Below the pieces are notes generated by a model. The model ran no database searches. It was not told the origin of the DNA and saw only the letters and a list, made by a program, of their open reading frames with translations. Positions 29,182 through 39,480 of a stretch of DNA of 42,586 bases are shown piece by piece. This DNA comes from an uncultured Allosphingosinicella sp. (GTDB lineage: Bacteria > Pseudomonadota > Alphaproteobacteria > Sphingomonadales > Sphingomonadaceae): positions 1 through 42,586 of the forward strand of contig CAKTCN010000031.1 of assembly GCA_934539295.1 (NCBI GenBank). Direction: 5' to 3'. The position numbers were made by a program, and so were the translations under genes. Position 1 is the first letter of the stretch. Each line of letters opens with the position of its first letter.

Positions 29182-30162
29182 ATGAAAGCCTTCTTCGAGA
29201 AAGACGCCGACCTCTCCCTCGTACGCGGACGCCGCGTTGCTATCTTCGGATACGGCAACCAGGGTCGGCCACAGGCGCTGAACCTGCGCGATAGCGGGGT
29301 GGAGACGGTGCTGGTCGCCGCCCGTCCAGGATCGGCGAGCGGCGCCCGGGCGGTTCAGGACGGCTTCGATGTGCTGACACCAGCCGATGCGGCACGTGCA
29401 TGCGACCTGTTCGTCATGCTTGTCCCGGACGAGGAACAGCCGGCCCCCTATGCAGACGCGATCGGACCCAACCTCCCCCAAGGTGCAGCACTCGTCTTCG
29501 CGCATGGTTTCGCGATCCGCTTCGGCCTGATCGCGCCCCGACCCGACCTCGACGTCATTCTGGTCGCGCCGAAAGGCCCCGGCACGGCACTTCGCAGCGC
29601 GTATGAGGCGGGCGGCGGGCTCGTGTCCCTCTATGCCGTGCATCAGGATGCAACGGGCGGGGGCGAGGCGCTTGCCCTCTCCTATGCGGCCGCCCTCGGC
29701 AGCGGTCGGGCCGGCATCCTCGCCACCAGCTTTGCGGAGGAATGCGAAGCGGACCTGTTCAACGAACAGGCTGTGATCTGGGGCGCCATCCCGGAGCTGA
29801 TCCTAGCCGGCTACGAAACGCTGACGGAAAACGGTTTCTCGCCCGAAGTCGCCTATTTCGAATGCCTGACCGAGTTGAAGCTCCTCGCCGACCTCATCCA
29901 GGCACGCGGGATCGCCGGCATGCGCGAGGCGATCTCTACTACTGCCGAGTTCGGTGCAGTCGTAGGCGGGTCACGCATCGTGGGTGAAGGCACGCGCGCA
30001 GAGATGCGCCGCATCCTGACTGAGGTGCAGCAAGGCGCGTTCGCAGATGCACTGATGAAGGACGCAGCCGCGGGCTACCCCCGGCTCAACGCATCGCGGC
30101 AGCAGGCTGCGGCACATCCGATCGAGGGGGTGGGACGCCGCCTGCGGGCCTTGAAGCCCTGA
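29182..30162 (+). CDS. ilvC: Ketol-acid reductoisomerase, divergent class I
   Basis: The 326-residue protein aligns over its whole length with class I KARI, which converts acetolactate or acetohydroxybutyrate in valine/isoleucine synthesis. Catalytic and metal-binding residues are kept: His108, Lys131, Asp191, Glu195, Glu227, Glu231 and Ser252. Several near-invariant neighbours differ: GYGSQGHAHA reads GYGNQGRPQA, KGPGH reads KGPGT, DLFGEQ reads DLFNEQ, and CLHE reads CLTE. The C-terminus is slightly short. The ilvB and ilvN genes that I recall lying between miaA and ilvC in related bacteria are absent. It may be an old paralogue with a shifted role or simply a fast-evolving IlvC. The 3' end overlaps comEC by 77 bases. 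Confidence 0.85.
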   Translation: MKAFFEKDADLSLVRGRRVAIFGYGNQGRPQALNLRDSGVETVLVAARPGSASGARAVQDGFDVLTPADAARACDLFVMLVPDEEQPAPYADAIGPNLPQGAALVFAHGFAIRFGLIAPRPDLDVILVAPKGPGTALRSAYEAGGGLVSLYAVHQDATGGGEALALSYAAALGSGRAGILATSFAEECEADLFNEQAVIWGAIPELILAGYETLTENGFSPEVAYFECLTELKLLADLIQARGIAGMREAISTTAEFGAVVGGSRIVGEGTRAEMRRILTEVQQGAFADALMKDAAAGYPRLNASRQQAAAHPIEGVGRRLRALKP

Positions 30163-32281
30163 TCGCCCATTGATGTTGCCCGACGCTGTCGCGCACCGTC
30201 GCGACGGCAGGCTTGGACGTCAGCGTCACGGCGATCCCTCCGCTGCTGCGCAGAAAGGCGCGATCGGCCTTCAGCCACTTCGGCACGCAGGTTCGCGGCA
30301 GGGTGCGATCGCTGACTACGATGTCGGCCTCGGCACAGGCGCGGGACAAAGGCGCGAAGTCGACCAGTCGTGACGATCGCGTTGCCAGGATGCGCCAGCG
30401 CCGGCCATCCCGGACCACTTCTCCGGCGCACATGTCTGCGCTGCACGCCGCCTGCGGCAGGTCCTCGATAGCAGTCAGTTCGCCCTCATAGCCGGCGGTT
30501 TCCGACAGCATGTCGCGCACATAGTCGCCTGCACGGTCACGCAGCAGTGCAAAGCCTCCCTGCCCGGTTCGAAGCGCGAGGTGCCGACCGTCGCCCGTGA
30601 CGATCAGGTCAGGGGCGGGAGTCGCTATCGCCCAGGCCGCGCCGGCCGCGAGCGGCAGCATGCCGAGTCGCCGCCAGCCTGTGCGCCACAGCACGATCCA
30701 CAACCCGCCCGCCACCATGAGCGCGAAGGCGCCGCGTGGCATGGTCGGCAGGAGGGCCACGGCGCCCGGCGCAGCGGCGGTCGCATGGGCGAGCGAAAGG
30801 AGCAGACCCAGCGCCTTGCCGGTAAGCCACCAGAACGGTGCGCCGAGTCCCGCCAAGTCGAGCAGCAGCGCCGCCGCCTCCAGCGGCATGATGACGAAGG
30901 TCGTCAGCGGGATTGCGACGATGTTCGCAAGGGCGCCGTAGAAGCCGGCCTTGTGGAAATGGAACAAGGCGATCGGCGCTAATGCGACCTCGACCGCCAC
31001 GCCGGTGAGGATCAGCCCGAGCAGCCCCCTGCCCGCACGCGCCAACACTCCCTCCTCCTTGCGCGATACCAGCGCGCGAATGCGTGGGTGCTCATGCAGC
31101 GCGACGATCGCCGCGATTGCCGCGAAGCTCAGCTGAAAGCTGGGGCCGGCCAGCGACTCCGGCCAGACCAGCAGCACCAGGAGCGCACCCACCGCAAGCA
31201 GGCGCATGGTGAACGCTTCGCGCCCCAATGCCATGCCTGCCAAGATCAGCAAGGCGGCGACACAGGCACGCACCGTCGGCACTTCCGAACCGGTCAGTGA
31301 GGTGTAGCCGACGCCAGCAACCGCACCCGCGCTCGCCGCGATGGCCGTGAGCGGAAGCCGCAGCGCCAGGGTGGGACTGAGTGCCAGCAGCCGAAGCGTC
31401 AGGAGCATGACCGCACCTACCGCCGCCGTAAGGTGCAGGCCGCTGACTGACAGGAGGTGTGCCAGCCCCGACCGGCGCATGGCTTCGGCATCCTCCTCCG
31501 AAATGCCGCCTTGGTCGCCCGTCGCCAGCGCCGTAGCCACACCGCCTGCGCTTCCGGGGAGCTTTCCGCCGATATGGTCGGCAAGCGCCTGTCGCGTGGT
31601 GGAGAGGCGACTCGCCCAGCCTCGCTCCGACGGGGGTGCGATGACCTCGACGCCGAGTGCACGGCCGGTGCCTCCGATCTGCTGGAACCAGGCAGCGCGG
31701 GCAAAGTCGTAGGCGCCTGGCACCGCCATCTCCGGCGGGGGCATCAGCCAGGCGCGAATGCGCAGCTTCGCACCGGGTTGGATGCCGGCCGCCTTCGCCT
31801 GATCGACATTGACGCGCAGCCGCGGCGGCAGACCCGTTCCATGCGTGACCACCAGCAACCGGACCAGTTCACGTGCGGGAAGGCGTTGCATCGTCTCGAT
31901 CCGCGCTTCGAAGGTCGCTAGTTGCGGCCGTTCGAGCCGGGGCGCAGCGATGCGTTCGGCCTTCCACCAGATCAAGCCACAGCCGATCCCCGCCGCCAGC
32001 GAGAAGAGCATAGCCGCCTTGCCCCAGCGCGTCCCGCGCCCGGCGGCAAGCCCTGCACATGCCCCGCTTCCCGCCACGAGCAGGAACGCCGTCCAGCCAT
32101 GAACGTCCGGCAACAGGAACCAGCCCGCTATGCCAAGTCCGAGGCCGACCGGCAGCCACAGGGCAAGCTGATCGCGCTCCGCCTCGAGCCTGGATTCCAG
32201 CCTTTGCTGCACCTGCTCACGCACGGCACTTCCACGCGGCTCGTTCGCTATGCTAGGGGCGCTCGCGTCTAAGAATTGCAT
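30086..32281 (-). CDS. comEC: ComEC/Rec2 family DNA-uptake channel protein
   Basis: This polytopic inner-membrane protein of 731 residues is related to the channel that imports single-stranded DNA in competence. It has an N-terminal DUF4131-type region with two helices, an OB-like segment ([21 protein letters not shown]), then the competence domain with [20 protein letters not shown] and [11 protein letters not shown]. The C-terminal domain lacks the HxHxDH motif of active metallo-beta-lactamase-type ComEC, as is common in alphaproteobacteria. ATG at 32281 is the likely start; a longer frame to 32317 would overlap gltX. The last 25 or so residues are encoded antisense to the ilvC-like gene. 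Confidence 0.9.
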   Translation of the reverse strand: MQFLDASAPSIANEPRGSAVREQVQQRLESRLEAERDQLALWLPVGLGLGIAGWFLLPDVHGWTAFLLVAGSGACAGLAAGRGTRWGKAAMLFSLAAGIGCGLIWWKAERIAAPRLERPQLATFEARIETMQRLPARELVRLLVVTHGTGLPPRLRVNVDQAKAAGIQPGAKLRIRAWLMPPPEMAVPGAYDFARAAWFQQIGGTGRALGVEVIAPPSERGWASRLSTTRQALADHIGGKLPGSAGGVATALATGDQGGISEEDAEAMRRSGLAHLLSVSGLHLTAAVGAVMLLTLRLLALSPTLALRLPLTAIAASAGAVAGVGYTSLTGSEVPTVRACVAALLILAGMALGREAFTMRLLAVGALLVLLVWPESLAGPSFQLSFAAIAAIVALHEHPRIRALVSRKEEGVLARAGRGLLGLILTGVAVEVALAPIALFHFHKAGFYGALANIVAIPLTTFVIMPLEAAALLLDLAGLGAPFWWLTGKALGLLLSLAHATAAAPGAVALLPTMPRGAFALMVAGGLWIVLWRTGWRRLGMLPLAAGAAWAIATPAPDLIVTGDGRHLALRTGQGGFALLRDRAGDYVRDMLSETAGYEGELTAIEDLPQAACSADMCAGEVVRDGRRWRILATRSSRLVDFAPLSRACAEADIVVSDRTLPRTCVPKWLKADRAFLRSSGGIAVTLTSKPAVATVRDSVGQHQWAIRASRPAGGVPPPRSDVPQPAAAMR

Positions 32282-32307
32282 CAGCACCAGTGTTGGAGAA
32301 TCCGCGC

Positions 32308-33723
32308 GTGAGCGCAACTCAGGTCGTAACCCGTTTCGCGCCGTCGCCCACCGGCTTCCTCCACATCGGCGGAGCGCGCACCGCCTTGTTCAACTGGCTC
32401 TATGCGCGGCACCATGGCGGCAAGTTCCTGCTTCGCATCGAGGATACGGACAAGGCGCGCTCCACCCAGGCGGCAATCGACGCAATTCTGGACGGGATGA
32501 AGTGGCTCGGGCTCGACTGGGATGGCGACACCGTCTTCCAGTCGGAGCGTGCCGAGCGCCATGCCGAAGTCGCACAGGCACTGCTCGCCAGCGGCAATGC
32601 CTATAAGTGCTACGCCACTGCCGAGGAACTGGAAGCAATGCGTGCCGAGCAGCGCGCCAACAAGCAGCCGCTTCGCTATGACGGCCGTTGGCGCGACCGC
32701 GAGGCGACGTCGGAGGAAGCCGACCGCCCCTACGCCGTCCGCCTCAAGGCGCCGCGCGACGGCGCGACCACCATTGCGGACCAGGTGCAGGGCGAGGTCA
32801 CTGTCCAGAATAGCGAGCTGGACGACATGATCCTGCTCCGTTCCGACGGCACGCCGACCTACATGCTGGCCGTCGTGGTGGACGATCATGACATGGGCGT
32901 CACCCACGTGATCCGCGGCGACGACCATCTCAACAACGCATTCCGTCAGCTCGGCATCATCAAGGCGATGGGCTGGCCGGAGCCGGTCTATGCCCATGTG
33001 CCGCTGATCCATGGGCAGGATGGTGCCAAGATGTCGAAGCGGCATGGCGCCACGGGCGTCGAGGCCTATCGCGACGAACTGGGCGTATTGCCGGAGGCGC
33101 TCTCCAATTATCTCCTCCGCCTCGGCTGGGGCCATGGCGACGACGAGATCATCTCCCGCGAGGATGCGGTGGAATGGTTCGACCTCCCGCAGGTCGGCCG
33201 GTCTCCGTCGCGCTTCGACACCAAGAAGCTCGAGAATCTCAACGGCCATTATATTCGCGAGGCGCCGAATGCCCGCCTGGCTGCGCTCACTGCCGCGCGC
33301 TTCGGCACCGTCATCGGCCGCGACCTGCGCGAGGACGAGCTGGCGCTGCTCACGCAGGCGATGGAAGGGTTGAAGCCGCGCGCCAAGAACCTGGACGAAA
33401 TTGCCGAAGGTGGTGCGTTTCTTTTCAAAACCCGTCCCCTTGACGTGGACGAACGTGCCGCCGCCTTGCTAGAGGGCGGCGCAGCGGACCTTCTCGCCCT
33501 TGTCCATGCCAACCTGTCAGGCCTCGCCGACTGGTCGGCCGAGGCGACAGAGCAGGCCGTCAGGGAGGTAGCCGACGCACAGGGCGTGAAGCTCGGCCAG
33601 GTGGCGCAGCCGCTCCGCGCGGCGCTCACCGGCCGTGCCACCTCGCCCGGAATATTCGACGTGCTCGTTCTTTTGGGGCGCGAAGAGAGCCTGGCCCGCA
33701 TCGCGGACCGGATGACGAAGTAA
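32308..33723 (+). CDS. gltX: Glutamyl-tRNA synthetase
   Basis: This class I synthetase of 471 residues charges tRNA-Glu, and probably tRNA-Gln, given GatCAB in this genome. It has the HIGH-type motif [18 protein letters not shown] and KMSKRHG. The start is chosen at GTG 32308 because TTGGAGA lies at good distance; GTG 32290 and TTG 32293 are in-frame alternatives. Only 26 bases separate it from the divergent comEC start, so its promoter must lie within comEC. gltA follows after ten bases. Confidence 0.95.
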   Translation: MSATQVVTRFAPSPTGFLHIGGARTALFNWLYARHHGGKFLLRIEDTDKARSTQAAIDAILDGMKWLGLDWDGDTVFQSERAERHAEVAQALLASGNAYKCYATAEELEAMRAEQRANKQPLRYDGRWRDREATSEEADRPYAVRLKAPRDGATTIADQVQGEVTVQNSELDDMILLRSDGTPTYMLAVVVDDHDMGVTHVIRGDDHLNNAFRQLGIIKAMGWPEPVYAHVPLIHGQDGAKMSKRHGATGVEAYRDELGVLPEALSNYLLRLGWGHGDDEIISREDAVEWFDLPQVGRSPSRFDTKKLENLNGHYIREAPNARLAALTAARFGTVIGRDLREDELALLTQAMEGLKPRAKNLDEIAEGGAFLFKTRPLDVDERAAALLEGGAADLLALVHANLSGLADWSAEATEQAVREVADAQGVKLGQVAQPLRAALTGRATSPGIFDVLVLLGREESLARIADRMTK

Positions 33724-33733
33724 GGAGCTAAGA

Positions 33734-35020
33734 ATGGCCGACAATGCAGCTTCCCTCGGTATCGGCGAGAAGCAGTTCGACTATCCGGTAAGGTCCGGCA
33801 CGATCGGGCCGGACGTGATCGACATCCGCAAGCTGTATGGCCAGACGGGCGCCTTCACCTTCGACCCCGGCTTCACCTCGACCGCAAGCTGCGAGTCGGC
33901 GATCACCTATATCGATGGTGACGAGGGCGTCCTGCTCCACCGCGGCTACCCGATCGACCAGCTCGCAGAGAAGTCGAGCTTCACCGAAGTCGCCTACCTG
34001 CTTCTCCACGGCGAGCTGCCGAGCAAGCAGGAGCTCGAAACCTTCGATTACACGATCACGCGCCACACCATGCTGCATGAGCAGCTGGCGAACTTCTACC
34101 GCGGTTTTCGCCGTGACGCGCACCCGATGGCGATCATGTGTGGCGTGGCCGGGGCGCTTTCGGCCTTCTATCACGATTCGACCGACATCACCGATCCGCA
34201 GCAGCGCATGATCGCGTCGCACCGCCTGATCGCCAAGATGCCGACGATCGCGGCGATGGCGTACAAGTACAGCGTCGGCCAGCCGTTCCTCTACCCGGAC
34301 AACAGCCTCTCCTACACGGGCAACTTCCTGCGCATGACCTTCGGCGTGCCGGCCGAGCCCTACGAGGTCAATCCCGTGATCGAGAAGGCGATGGACCGGA
34401 TCTTCATCCTCCACGCCGACCATGAGCAGAATGCGTCGACCTCGACCGTGCGTCTTGCAGGGTCCTCGGGCGCGAACCCGTTTGCGTGCATCGCGGCCGG
34501 CATTGCCTGCCTGTGGGGCCCGGCGCATGGCGGCGCGAACGAGGCTGCATTGAACATGCTGCGCGAAATCGGCACGCCCGACCGCATTCCGGAATATATC
34601 GCCCGCGCCAAGAACAAGGACGATCCGTTCCGCCTGATGGGCTTCGGCCACCGCGTGTACAAGAATTTCGACCCGCGCGCGAAGGTGATGCAGAAGACGG
34701 CGGCCGAAGTGCTCGACACGCTCGGCATCAACGATCCGGTGTTCGACGTTGCCCGCGAGCTTGAGCAGATCGCTCTGAAGGACGATTATTTCGTCGAGAA
34801 GAAGCTGTATCCGAACGTGGACTTCTATTCGGGCGTGATCCTGTCGGCGATCGGCTTCCCGACGTCGATGTTCACCGCGCTCTTCGCCCTTGCCCGTACC
34901 ACCGGCTGGGTCGCGCAGTGGAACGAGATGATCTCCGACCCCGAGCAGAAGATCGGCCGCCCGCGCCAGCTCTACACCGGCGCCGCGCAGCGCGACTATG
35001 TGGCGGTGGAAAGCCGGTAA
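33734..35020 (+). CDS. gltA: Citrate synthase, type II
   Basis: This 428-residue enzyme condenses acetyl-CoA with oxaloacetate to begin the TCA cycle. The protein shows the expected active-site segments: [15 protein letters not shown] with catalytic His, [14 protein letters not shown] with the second His, and NVDFYSG with catalytic Asp. An N-terminal beta-rich extension ([17 protein letters not shown]) marks the hexameric, NADH-sensitive type of Gram-negative bacteria. AAGGAG lies at a standard distance before the ATG, overlapping the gltX stop region, so gltX-gltA is one unit ending at the inverted repeat 35039-35108. Confidence 0.97.
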   Translation: MADNAASLGIGEKQFDYPVRSGTIGPDVIDIRKLYGQTGAFTFDPGFTSTASCESAITYIDGDEGVLLHRGYPIDQLAEKSSFTEVAYLLLHGELPSKQELETFDYTITRHTMLHEQLANFYRGFRRDAHPMAIMCGVAGALSAFYHDSTDITDPQQRMIASHRLIAKMPTIAAMAYKYSVGQPFLYPDNSLSYTGNFLRMTFGVPAEPYEVNPVIEKAMDRIFILHADHEQNASTSTVRLAGSSGANPFACIAAGIACLWGPAHGGANEAALNMLREIGTPDRIPEYIARAKNKDDPFRLMGFGHRVYKNFDPRAKVMQKTAAEVLDTLGINDPVFDVARELEQIALKDDYFVEKKLYPNVDFYSGVILSAIGFPTSMFTALFALARTTGWVAQWNEMISDPEQKIGRPRQLYTGAAQRDYVAVESR

Positions 35021-35038
35021 GTCTGAGCAGGCGTGATT

Positions 35039-35108
35039 GTGCTCCTGCGAAAGCAGGAGTCCAGTCGCTCAGGCCTGCGAAGCTGGACTCCTGCTTTCGC
35101 AGGAGCAC
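35039..35108. repeat. Perfect 26-bp inverted repeat between convergent gltA and LigT-like gene
   Basis: Arms 35039-35064 and 35083-35108 are exact reverse complements, separated by 18 bases. Each arm itself contains the palindrome CTCCTGC-GAAA-GCAGGAG. It lies 18 bases after gltA and 12 bases before the convergent stop. It can form either two small hairpins or one long stem, and probably ends transcripts from both sides. The unit is shared with 17784-17846. Confidence 0.8.
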
Positions 35109-35120
35109 TCGAGCAGCGGC

Positions 35121-35624
35121 TTAACCCCTGAACGTCCAGCTCTTCACCGGCTCCCACGGGCCGCCGAGATAGCGCCACAGCGCCAGCCCTCGCACAGCCA
35201 GCGGACGCGGTGCGAACCTCGCCAGCATTTGCTGCTGAAGCGCCTTCGCCTCCTTCGGCTCGACCTTGTTCTGGATCGTGACGTGCGCCCGCCATGGCGC
35301 CTGATCCTGCGGCGTCAGCATGCCATGCAGCGCATCCGCCAGTTCGGCTCGCATTGCCGCAAGTTCCTCGCTTTCGACGCGCAAGGCCGTCCCGCGCCCC
35401 AGGTTCATCACATCTGTGATCGTCGCCCGAGGCGGCTTCAATGCAGCCAGCGCGGCAATCCGGTGCGACAGCTCAGCCTCCATGCTCGGCGGCAGCTGAT
35501 GAAATAGCGTCAGGTGCGCCGGCACCTGGTTGCGCTCGGGCGGGAAATGCGTGCGGCGCAGGTCCTGGAGCCAGCCATTGTCGCCATCGCCGAACGTGGC
35601 AGTGAGGATCAGCGGGGCGCTCAG
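35121..35624 (-). CDS. 2'-5' RNA ligase family (LigT/2H phosphoesterase) protein with apparent CTG start
   Basis: Two HxT motifs define a 2H phosphoesterase: HLTL (His37) and HVTI (His114), in a product of 167 residues. Such proteins act on 2'-5' or cyclic phosphodiester bonds in RNA or nucleotides; the substrate is unknown. Family-like sequence extends upstream of the first usable GTG (35525), through [16 protein letters not shown] back to [17 protein letters not shown]. No ATG, GTG or TTG lies in frame there. The only candidate is CTG at 35624-35622, overlapping the kup stop as CTGA, exactly where an ATGA overlap would be expected. It is either a genuine CTG start or a damaged start codon. 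Starting at GTG would remove about 33 residues. Confidence 0.75.
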   Translation of the reverse strand: MSAPLILTATFGDGDNGWLQDLRRTHFPPERNQVPAHLTLFHQLPPSMEAELSHRIAALAALKPPRATITDVMNLGRGTALRVESEELAAMRAELADALHGMLTPQDQAPWRAHVTIQNKVEPKEAKALQQQMLARFAPRPLAVRGLALWRYLGGPWEPVKSWTFRG

Positions 35625-37549
35625 ATCTCGACCTGGCTGCCGAGCTCGACCACCCGGTTCGGCGGCAGCTTGAAGAATTCCATTGCGCTTTCGGCGTTGC
35701 GCAGCATCCAGGAGAACAGCTTCTCACGCCACAAGGCCATGCCCGGACGCTTGGACGAGGTCAGCAATGTCTGGCGCGCCAGGAAGAAGCTCGTGTCCAT
35801 CATCCGGAATTGCGGTCCGCACGTCTCCACCTGCACCAGGGCCGCCGGCACGTCCGATTCCTGCATGAATCCGAAGCGCAGCACGAGGCGGTAGAAGCCG
35901 CTGCCGAGGTCCCGCAAGTCGAAGCGCTTCTCGTCCGGCACAAACGGCACGTCCTCGATGCGAACGGTCAGCAGCATGACCCGCTCATGCAGGACCTTGT
36001 TGTGCTTGAGGTTGTGCAGCAGCGCATGCGGCACGCCGTCGGGCGACGTGGTCATGAACACCGCCGTGCCGGGCACGCGCGTTGCGCTGTTCGCGGCGGA
36101 CTTGATGAAGATCTCCGGCGGCATCGACGCCTCCTTCATCCTGGCGAGCATAAGCTTGCGCCCGCGCGCCCAGGTGGTGAGGAAGGTGAAGCAGACGAGG
36201 CCGATCAGCAACGGGAACCAGCCCCCATCGGGCACCTTGGTCAGGTTCGCACCGAAATAAGCGATGTCGACGATGAAGAACACGGCCAGGATCGGCACGG
36301 CGTAGACCGGCTTCCACTGCCACAGCGAGAAGAGCACCACTGCCAGCAAGCAGGTGTCGATGAACATGGCTCCCGTGACGGCGATGCCATAGGCTGCCGA
36401 GAGGTTGCTCGACGTACCGAAGAAGATCACCAGCAGAATGACCATGATCATCAGCGCCCAGTTGATGATCGGGATGTAGATCTGCCCGACCGCCGACTCG
36501 CTGGTATGCTGAATGCGCAGACGCGGGATGAAGCCCAATTGAATCGCCTGCTGCGTCACGGAGAAGGCGCCGGAGATTACCGCCTGGCTGGCGATCAAGG
36601 TCGCGCAGGTGGCGAGGATGACGAGCGGAAGGCGCAGGCTCTCGGGCGCCAGGAAGAAGAACGGATTGGCCACGGTTGCGCGCGCCGTCTCGGGATCCAT
36701 CGACAGGATCATCGCGCCCTGCCCCATATAATTGAGCATCAGCGCAGGCATGACGAATGCGAGCCAAGACACGCCGATCGGCTTGCGCCCGAAATGGCCC
36801 ATGTCGGCGTATAGCGCCTCCGCGCCGGTCACGGCCAGCACGACCGAGCCCAAGGCCAGGAACGCCGTCCAGCCGTCGGTCGCGAAGAAACGCACTGCGT
36901 TGAGCGGGTTGAGCGTGTGCAGGATCACCGCCGGATTGTCGATGATATGGACGACGCCGAGGATCGAGACGGTGACGAAGTAGGTGATCATGATCGGACC
37001 GAACAGCGCGCCCACCTTGGCTGTGCCGCGGCTCTGGATCATGAACAGGCCGATCAGCAGCAGGATCGCGATCGGCAGCACGAACGGCTCGAAACGCGAC
37101 TCCACCGTGGTGATGCCCTCCACCGCCGACAGAACGGACATGGCCGGGGTGATCATCGAGTCGCCATAGAAGAGCGCGGTGGCGAACACGCCCAGCAGGA
37201 CGATGCCCGGCGTCCATTTGCGCCGCTCCGCCTTGCGGTTGATCAGCGCCAGCAGGGCCAGACTGCCGCCCTCCCCCTTATTGTCGGCGCGCATGATCAC
37301 CGCGACATACTTGATCGTCACCACGATCATCATCGACCAGAAGATCAGGCTGAGGACGCCGAGGATGTGGAGCGCGTCGGGCTCCAGTGGGTGGTGCCCA
37401 GCGAAGGTTTCGCGAAAGGCGTAGATCGGGCTGGTCCCGATGTCGCCGAACACGATGCCGATGGCGCCGACGGTCAGCTTGGCCAGGCCCCCGTGATGGG
37501 AGCCGGCGGGACGGGAATCGGGAAGGTCTGTCGCGGCGCTATCGGTCAT
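35621..37549 (-). CDS. kup: Low-affinity potassium transporter Kup
   Basis: This 642-residue KUP/HAK/KT transporter has 12 membrane helices followed by a soluble C-terminal domain of about 150 residues. The N-terminal signature is [23 protein letters not shown], followed by [23 protein letters not shown], both diagnostic. It imports K+ with protons across the inner membrane. Length is normal for the family (about 620-650). The stop overlaps the start region of the RNA ligase-like gene. I see no riboswitch in the 163-base upstream gap. Confidence 0.96.
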   Translation of the reverse strand: MTDSAATDLPDSRPAGSHHGGLAKLTVGAIGIVFGDIGTSPIYAFRETFAGHHPLEPDALHILGVLSLIFWSMMIVVTIKYVAVIMRADNKGEGGSLALLALINRKAERRKWTPGIVLLGVFATALFYGDSMITPAMSVLSAVEGITTVESRFEPFVLPIAILLLIGLFMIQSRGTAKVGALFGPIMITYFVTVSILGVVHIIDNPAVILHTLNPLNAVRFFATDGWTAFLALGSVVLAVTGAEALYADMGHFGRKPIGVSWLAFVMPALMLNYMGQGAMILSMDPETARATVANPFFFLAPESLRLPLVILATCATLIASQAVISGAFSVTQQAIQLGFIPRLRIQHTSESAVGQIYIPIINWALMIMVILLVIFFGTSSNLSAAYGIAVTGAMFIDTCLLAVVLFSLWQWKPVYAVPILAVFFIVDIAYFGANLTKVPDGGWFPLLIGLVCFTFLTTWARGRKLMLARMKEASMPPEIFIKSAANSATRVPGTAVFMTTSPDGVPHALLHNLKHNKVLHERVMLLTVRIEDVPFVPDEKRFDLRDLGSGFYRLVLRFGFMQESDVPAALVQVETCGPQFRMMDTSFFLARQTLLTSSKRPGMALWREKLFSWMLRNAESAMEFFKLPPNRVVELGSQVEI

Positions 37550-37687
37550 AGGACTGGAGGCACATGCCCTTGCAGAATGTCGTCCAGCGTTTGCGCGCGC
37601 CAGGCGGCTGGGCGCTTAGCACCTGCAACATGGCGAGGCAACGGTAGGGATGGTGAGCATAAGGAGGCGGACCCTAGCCGCCGTGCT

Positions 37688-37710
37688 CCCTCTCCCCGCC
37701 GGGGAGAGGG
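37688..37710. repeat. CCCTCTCCCC/GGGGAGAGGG hairpin after the Lrp-type gene
   Basis: A perfect ten-pair stem (37688-37697 with 37701-37710) with a three-base loop starts two bases after the regulator stop on the minus strand. There is no T-tract. It looks like a common extragenic palindrome and may also act as a terminator. Confidence 0.55.
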
Positions 37711-37712
37711 CT

Positions 37713-38177
37713 TCATTCCCCGAAAAGCGCATCCGCCTCGCTCCGCGTCGGCACGGCGCGCAGCACGAAGCTGCTGTTGATCGTCACGATCCCGGGCAGG
37801 CGCCCCAGCTGCTCGCGATGCAGCCGCTCGTAATCGTCGAGGTCGCGGCAGATGATCTTCAGCCGGTAATCCTGTCCACCAGAGACGAGGGCGCATTCCA
37901 CGATCCCGTCGATCCCCGCCACTGCCGCCTCGAACTTCTCCAGATCCTCCTCGACCTGCGTGCCGAGCGTGATGTCGACCAAGGCCGTGACGCGAAAGCC
38001 CAGGCTGCGCTGGTTCAGCCGCGCGCCGTAGCCGGTGACATGCCCCGCCGCCTCCAGCGCCTGTATGCGACGCGTACAGGCCGATTGCGACAAGCCTACC
38101 CGTCCCGCAATCTGCGCCACGCTGGCGCGCGCATCCTCCGCCAGCAGGCGCAGGATGTTCCGGTCGATTCGATCCAT
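37713..38177 (-). CDS. Lrp/AsnC family transcriptional regulator (AldR-like)
   Basis: The protein has 154 residues. The N-terminal helix-turn-helix (DRIDRNILRLLAEDARASVAQIAGRVGLSQSACTRRIQALE) and C-terminal RAM ligand-binding domain (VTALVDITLG to NSSFVLRAVPTR) are complete. The family binds amino acids and often regulates a neighbouring catabolic gene. It is divergent from alanine dehydrogenase, an arrangement typical of AldR-type regulators responding to alanine. ATG at 38177 matches family length; an ATG seven codons upstream is possible. An inverted repeat at 38214-38266 in the shared gap is a candidate operator. Confidence 0.9.
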   Translation of the reverse strand: MDRIDRNILRLLAEDARASVAQIAGRVGLSQSACTRRIQALEAAGHVTGYGARLNQRSLGFRVTALVDITLGTQVEEDLEKFEAAVAGIDGIVECALVSGGQDYRLKIICRDLDDYERLHREQLGRLPGIVTINSSFVLRAVPTRSEADALFGE

Positions 38178-38213
38178 TCGCGCATGGATGATCAACAATG
38201 CCCGCTGGGAACA

Positions 38214-38266
38214 GCGAAATCGTGCAACCTGCCGCCCGCTCGAGCGTCGTCTTTGCAGGGATTCGC
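38214..38266. promoter_or_regulatory. Candidate AldR/Lrp operator in the lrp-ald gap
   Basis: GCGAAATCGTGCAA (38214-38227) and TTGCAGGGATTCGC (38253-38266) are inverted copies matching at 11 of 14 positions, 25 bases apart. Lrp-type regulators bind spaced, imperfect dyads. The location between regulator and target supports a regulatory role; this is inference. Confidence 0.4.
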
Positions 38267-38317
38267 CGGAGCCAGTTGCGCTAACGCTCGGGCATCAGAT
38301 CATATGGAGACAGGATG

Positions 38318-39418
38318 ATGCGCGTCGGCGTTCCCAAGGAAATCAAGAATAACGAGTTCCGCGTCGGCCTGACGCCCGCATCGGTGGCCGAACTCACCTC
38401 GGCCGGTCACGAGGTGGTCGTCGAGACCAATGCCGGCAGCGGCATCGACTTCGGCGACGATCATTATGTCGCCGCGGGAGCGCGCATCGCCGCCACCGCG
38501 GCTGAGGTGTTCGCCGCCGCCGACATGATCGTGAAGGTGAAGGAGCCGCAGGCGCAGGAAATCGCCATGCTGGAGCCACGCCACCTGCTCTTCACCTACC
38601 TCCACCTCGCCCCCGATCCCGAGCAGGCGCGCGGCCTGATGAATTCGGGTGCGACCTGCATCGCCTATGAGACGGTGACGGCGAATGACCGCTCGCTCCC
38701 GCTGCTGAAGCCGATGTCCGAGGTCGCGGGCCGCATGTCGGTTCAGGTTGGCGCCCATTACCTGGAGAAGGAACAGGGCGGCCGCGGCGTGCTGCTTGGC
38801 GGCGTGCCCGGCGTGGCGCCGGCGACCGTCACCATCCTCGGCGGCGGCGTGTCGGGCGTAAATGCTGCGCAGATGGCGGTCGGCATGCGCGCCGATGTCA
38901 CCATCTACGACATCTCCAACACGCGCCTGGCCGAGCTCGACATGTTCTTCGGCAGCCAGATCAAGACCGCCTACGCGTCGCGCGACGCTATCGCCCGCGC
39001 TGTCGCCAAGTCGGAACTGGTGATCGGTGCCGTGCTGGTGCCGGGCGCCGCCGCGCCCAAGCTCGTCACGCGCGACATGCTCAAGACCATGAAGCGCGGC
39101 AGCGTGCTGGTCGATATCGCCATCGATCAGGGCGGCTGCTTCGAAACGTCGCGCGCCACCACGCACCAGGATCCGGTCTACGAAGTCGAGGGCGTGATTC
39201 ACTATTGCGTCGCCAACATGCCGGGCGCGGTCGCTCGCACCTCGGCCTTCGCGCTCAACAATGCGACCCTGCCGTTCGTGCTGAAGCTGGCCAACCTCGG
39301 CGCCGGCGCGGCGATGCAGGCCGATCGCCACCTCGCCAACGGCCTCAACGTGATGGGCGGCAAGATCCGCCACGAAGCGGTCGCCGAAGCACTGGGCGAA
39401 GCTTACTACCCGCTCTGA
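38318..39418 (+). CDS. ald: Alanine dehydrogenase
   Basis: The enzyme reversibly deaminates L-alanine to pyruvate with NAD+. The 366-residue protein begins MRVGVPKEIKNNEFRVGLTP, the canonical start, with substrate Lys in the VKVKEP segment, His in TYLHLAPD, the Rossmann motif ILGGGVSGVNAAQMA, and DIAIDQGGCFETS. A second ATG one codon upstream (38315) is equally plausible; GGAG lies five to eight bases before them. It is divergent from the Lrp-type gene. It probably serves alanine use as carbon and nitrogen source, under control of that regulator. Confidence 0.96.
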   Translation: MRVGVPKEIKNNEFRVGLTPASVAELTSAGHEVVVETNAGSGIDFGDDHYVAAGARIAATAAEVFAAADMIVKVKEPQAQEIAMLEPRHLLFTYLHLAPDPEQARGLMNSGATCIAYETVTANDRSLPLLKPMSEVAGRMSVQVGAHYLEKEQGGRGVLLGGVPGVAPATVTILGGGVSGVNAAQMAVGMRADVTIYDISNTRLAELDMFFGSQIKTAYASRDAIARAVAKSELVIGAVLVPGAAAPKLVTRDMLKTMKRGSVLVDIAIDQGGCFETSRATTHQDPVYEVEGVIHYCVANMPGAVARTSAFALNNATLPFVLKLANLGAGAAMQADRHLANGLNVMGGKIRHEAVAEALGEAYYPL

Positions 39419-39480
39419 GCCCATGGAACATGAGGGGAACGTCATCGTTAAGACCTTCAAGTCAAACGAGGATGTTCCCC

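Noticed and set aside
37550..37712. Possible K+-responsive riboswitch upstream of kup
   Set aside because: I could not identify conserved riboswitch elements in the gap; apart from the GC-rich palindrome at 37688-37710 there is no clear structure.
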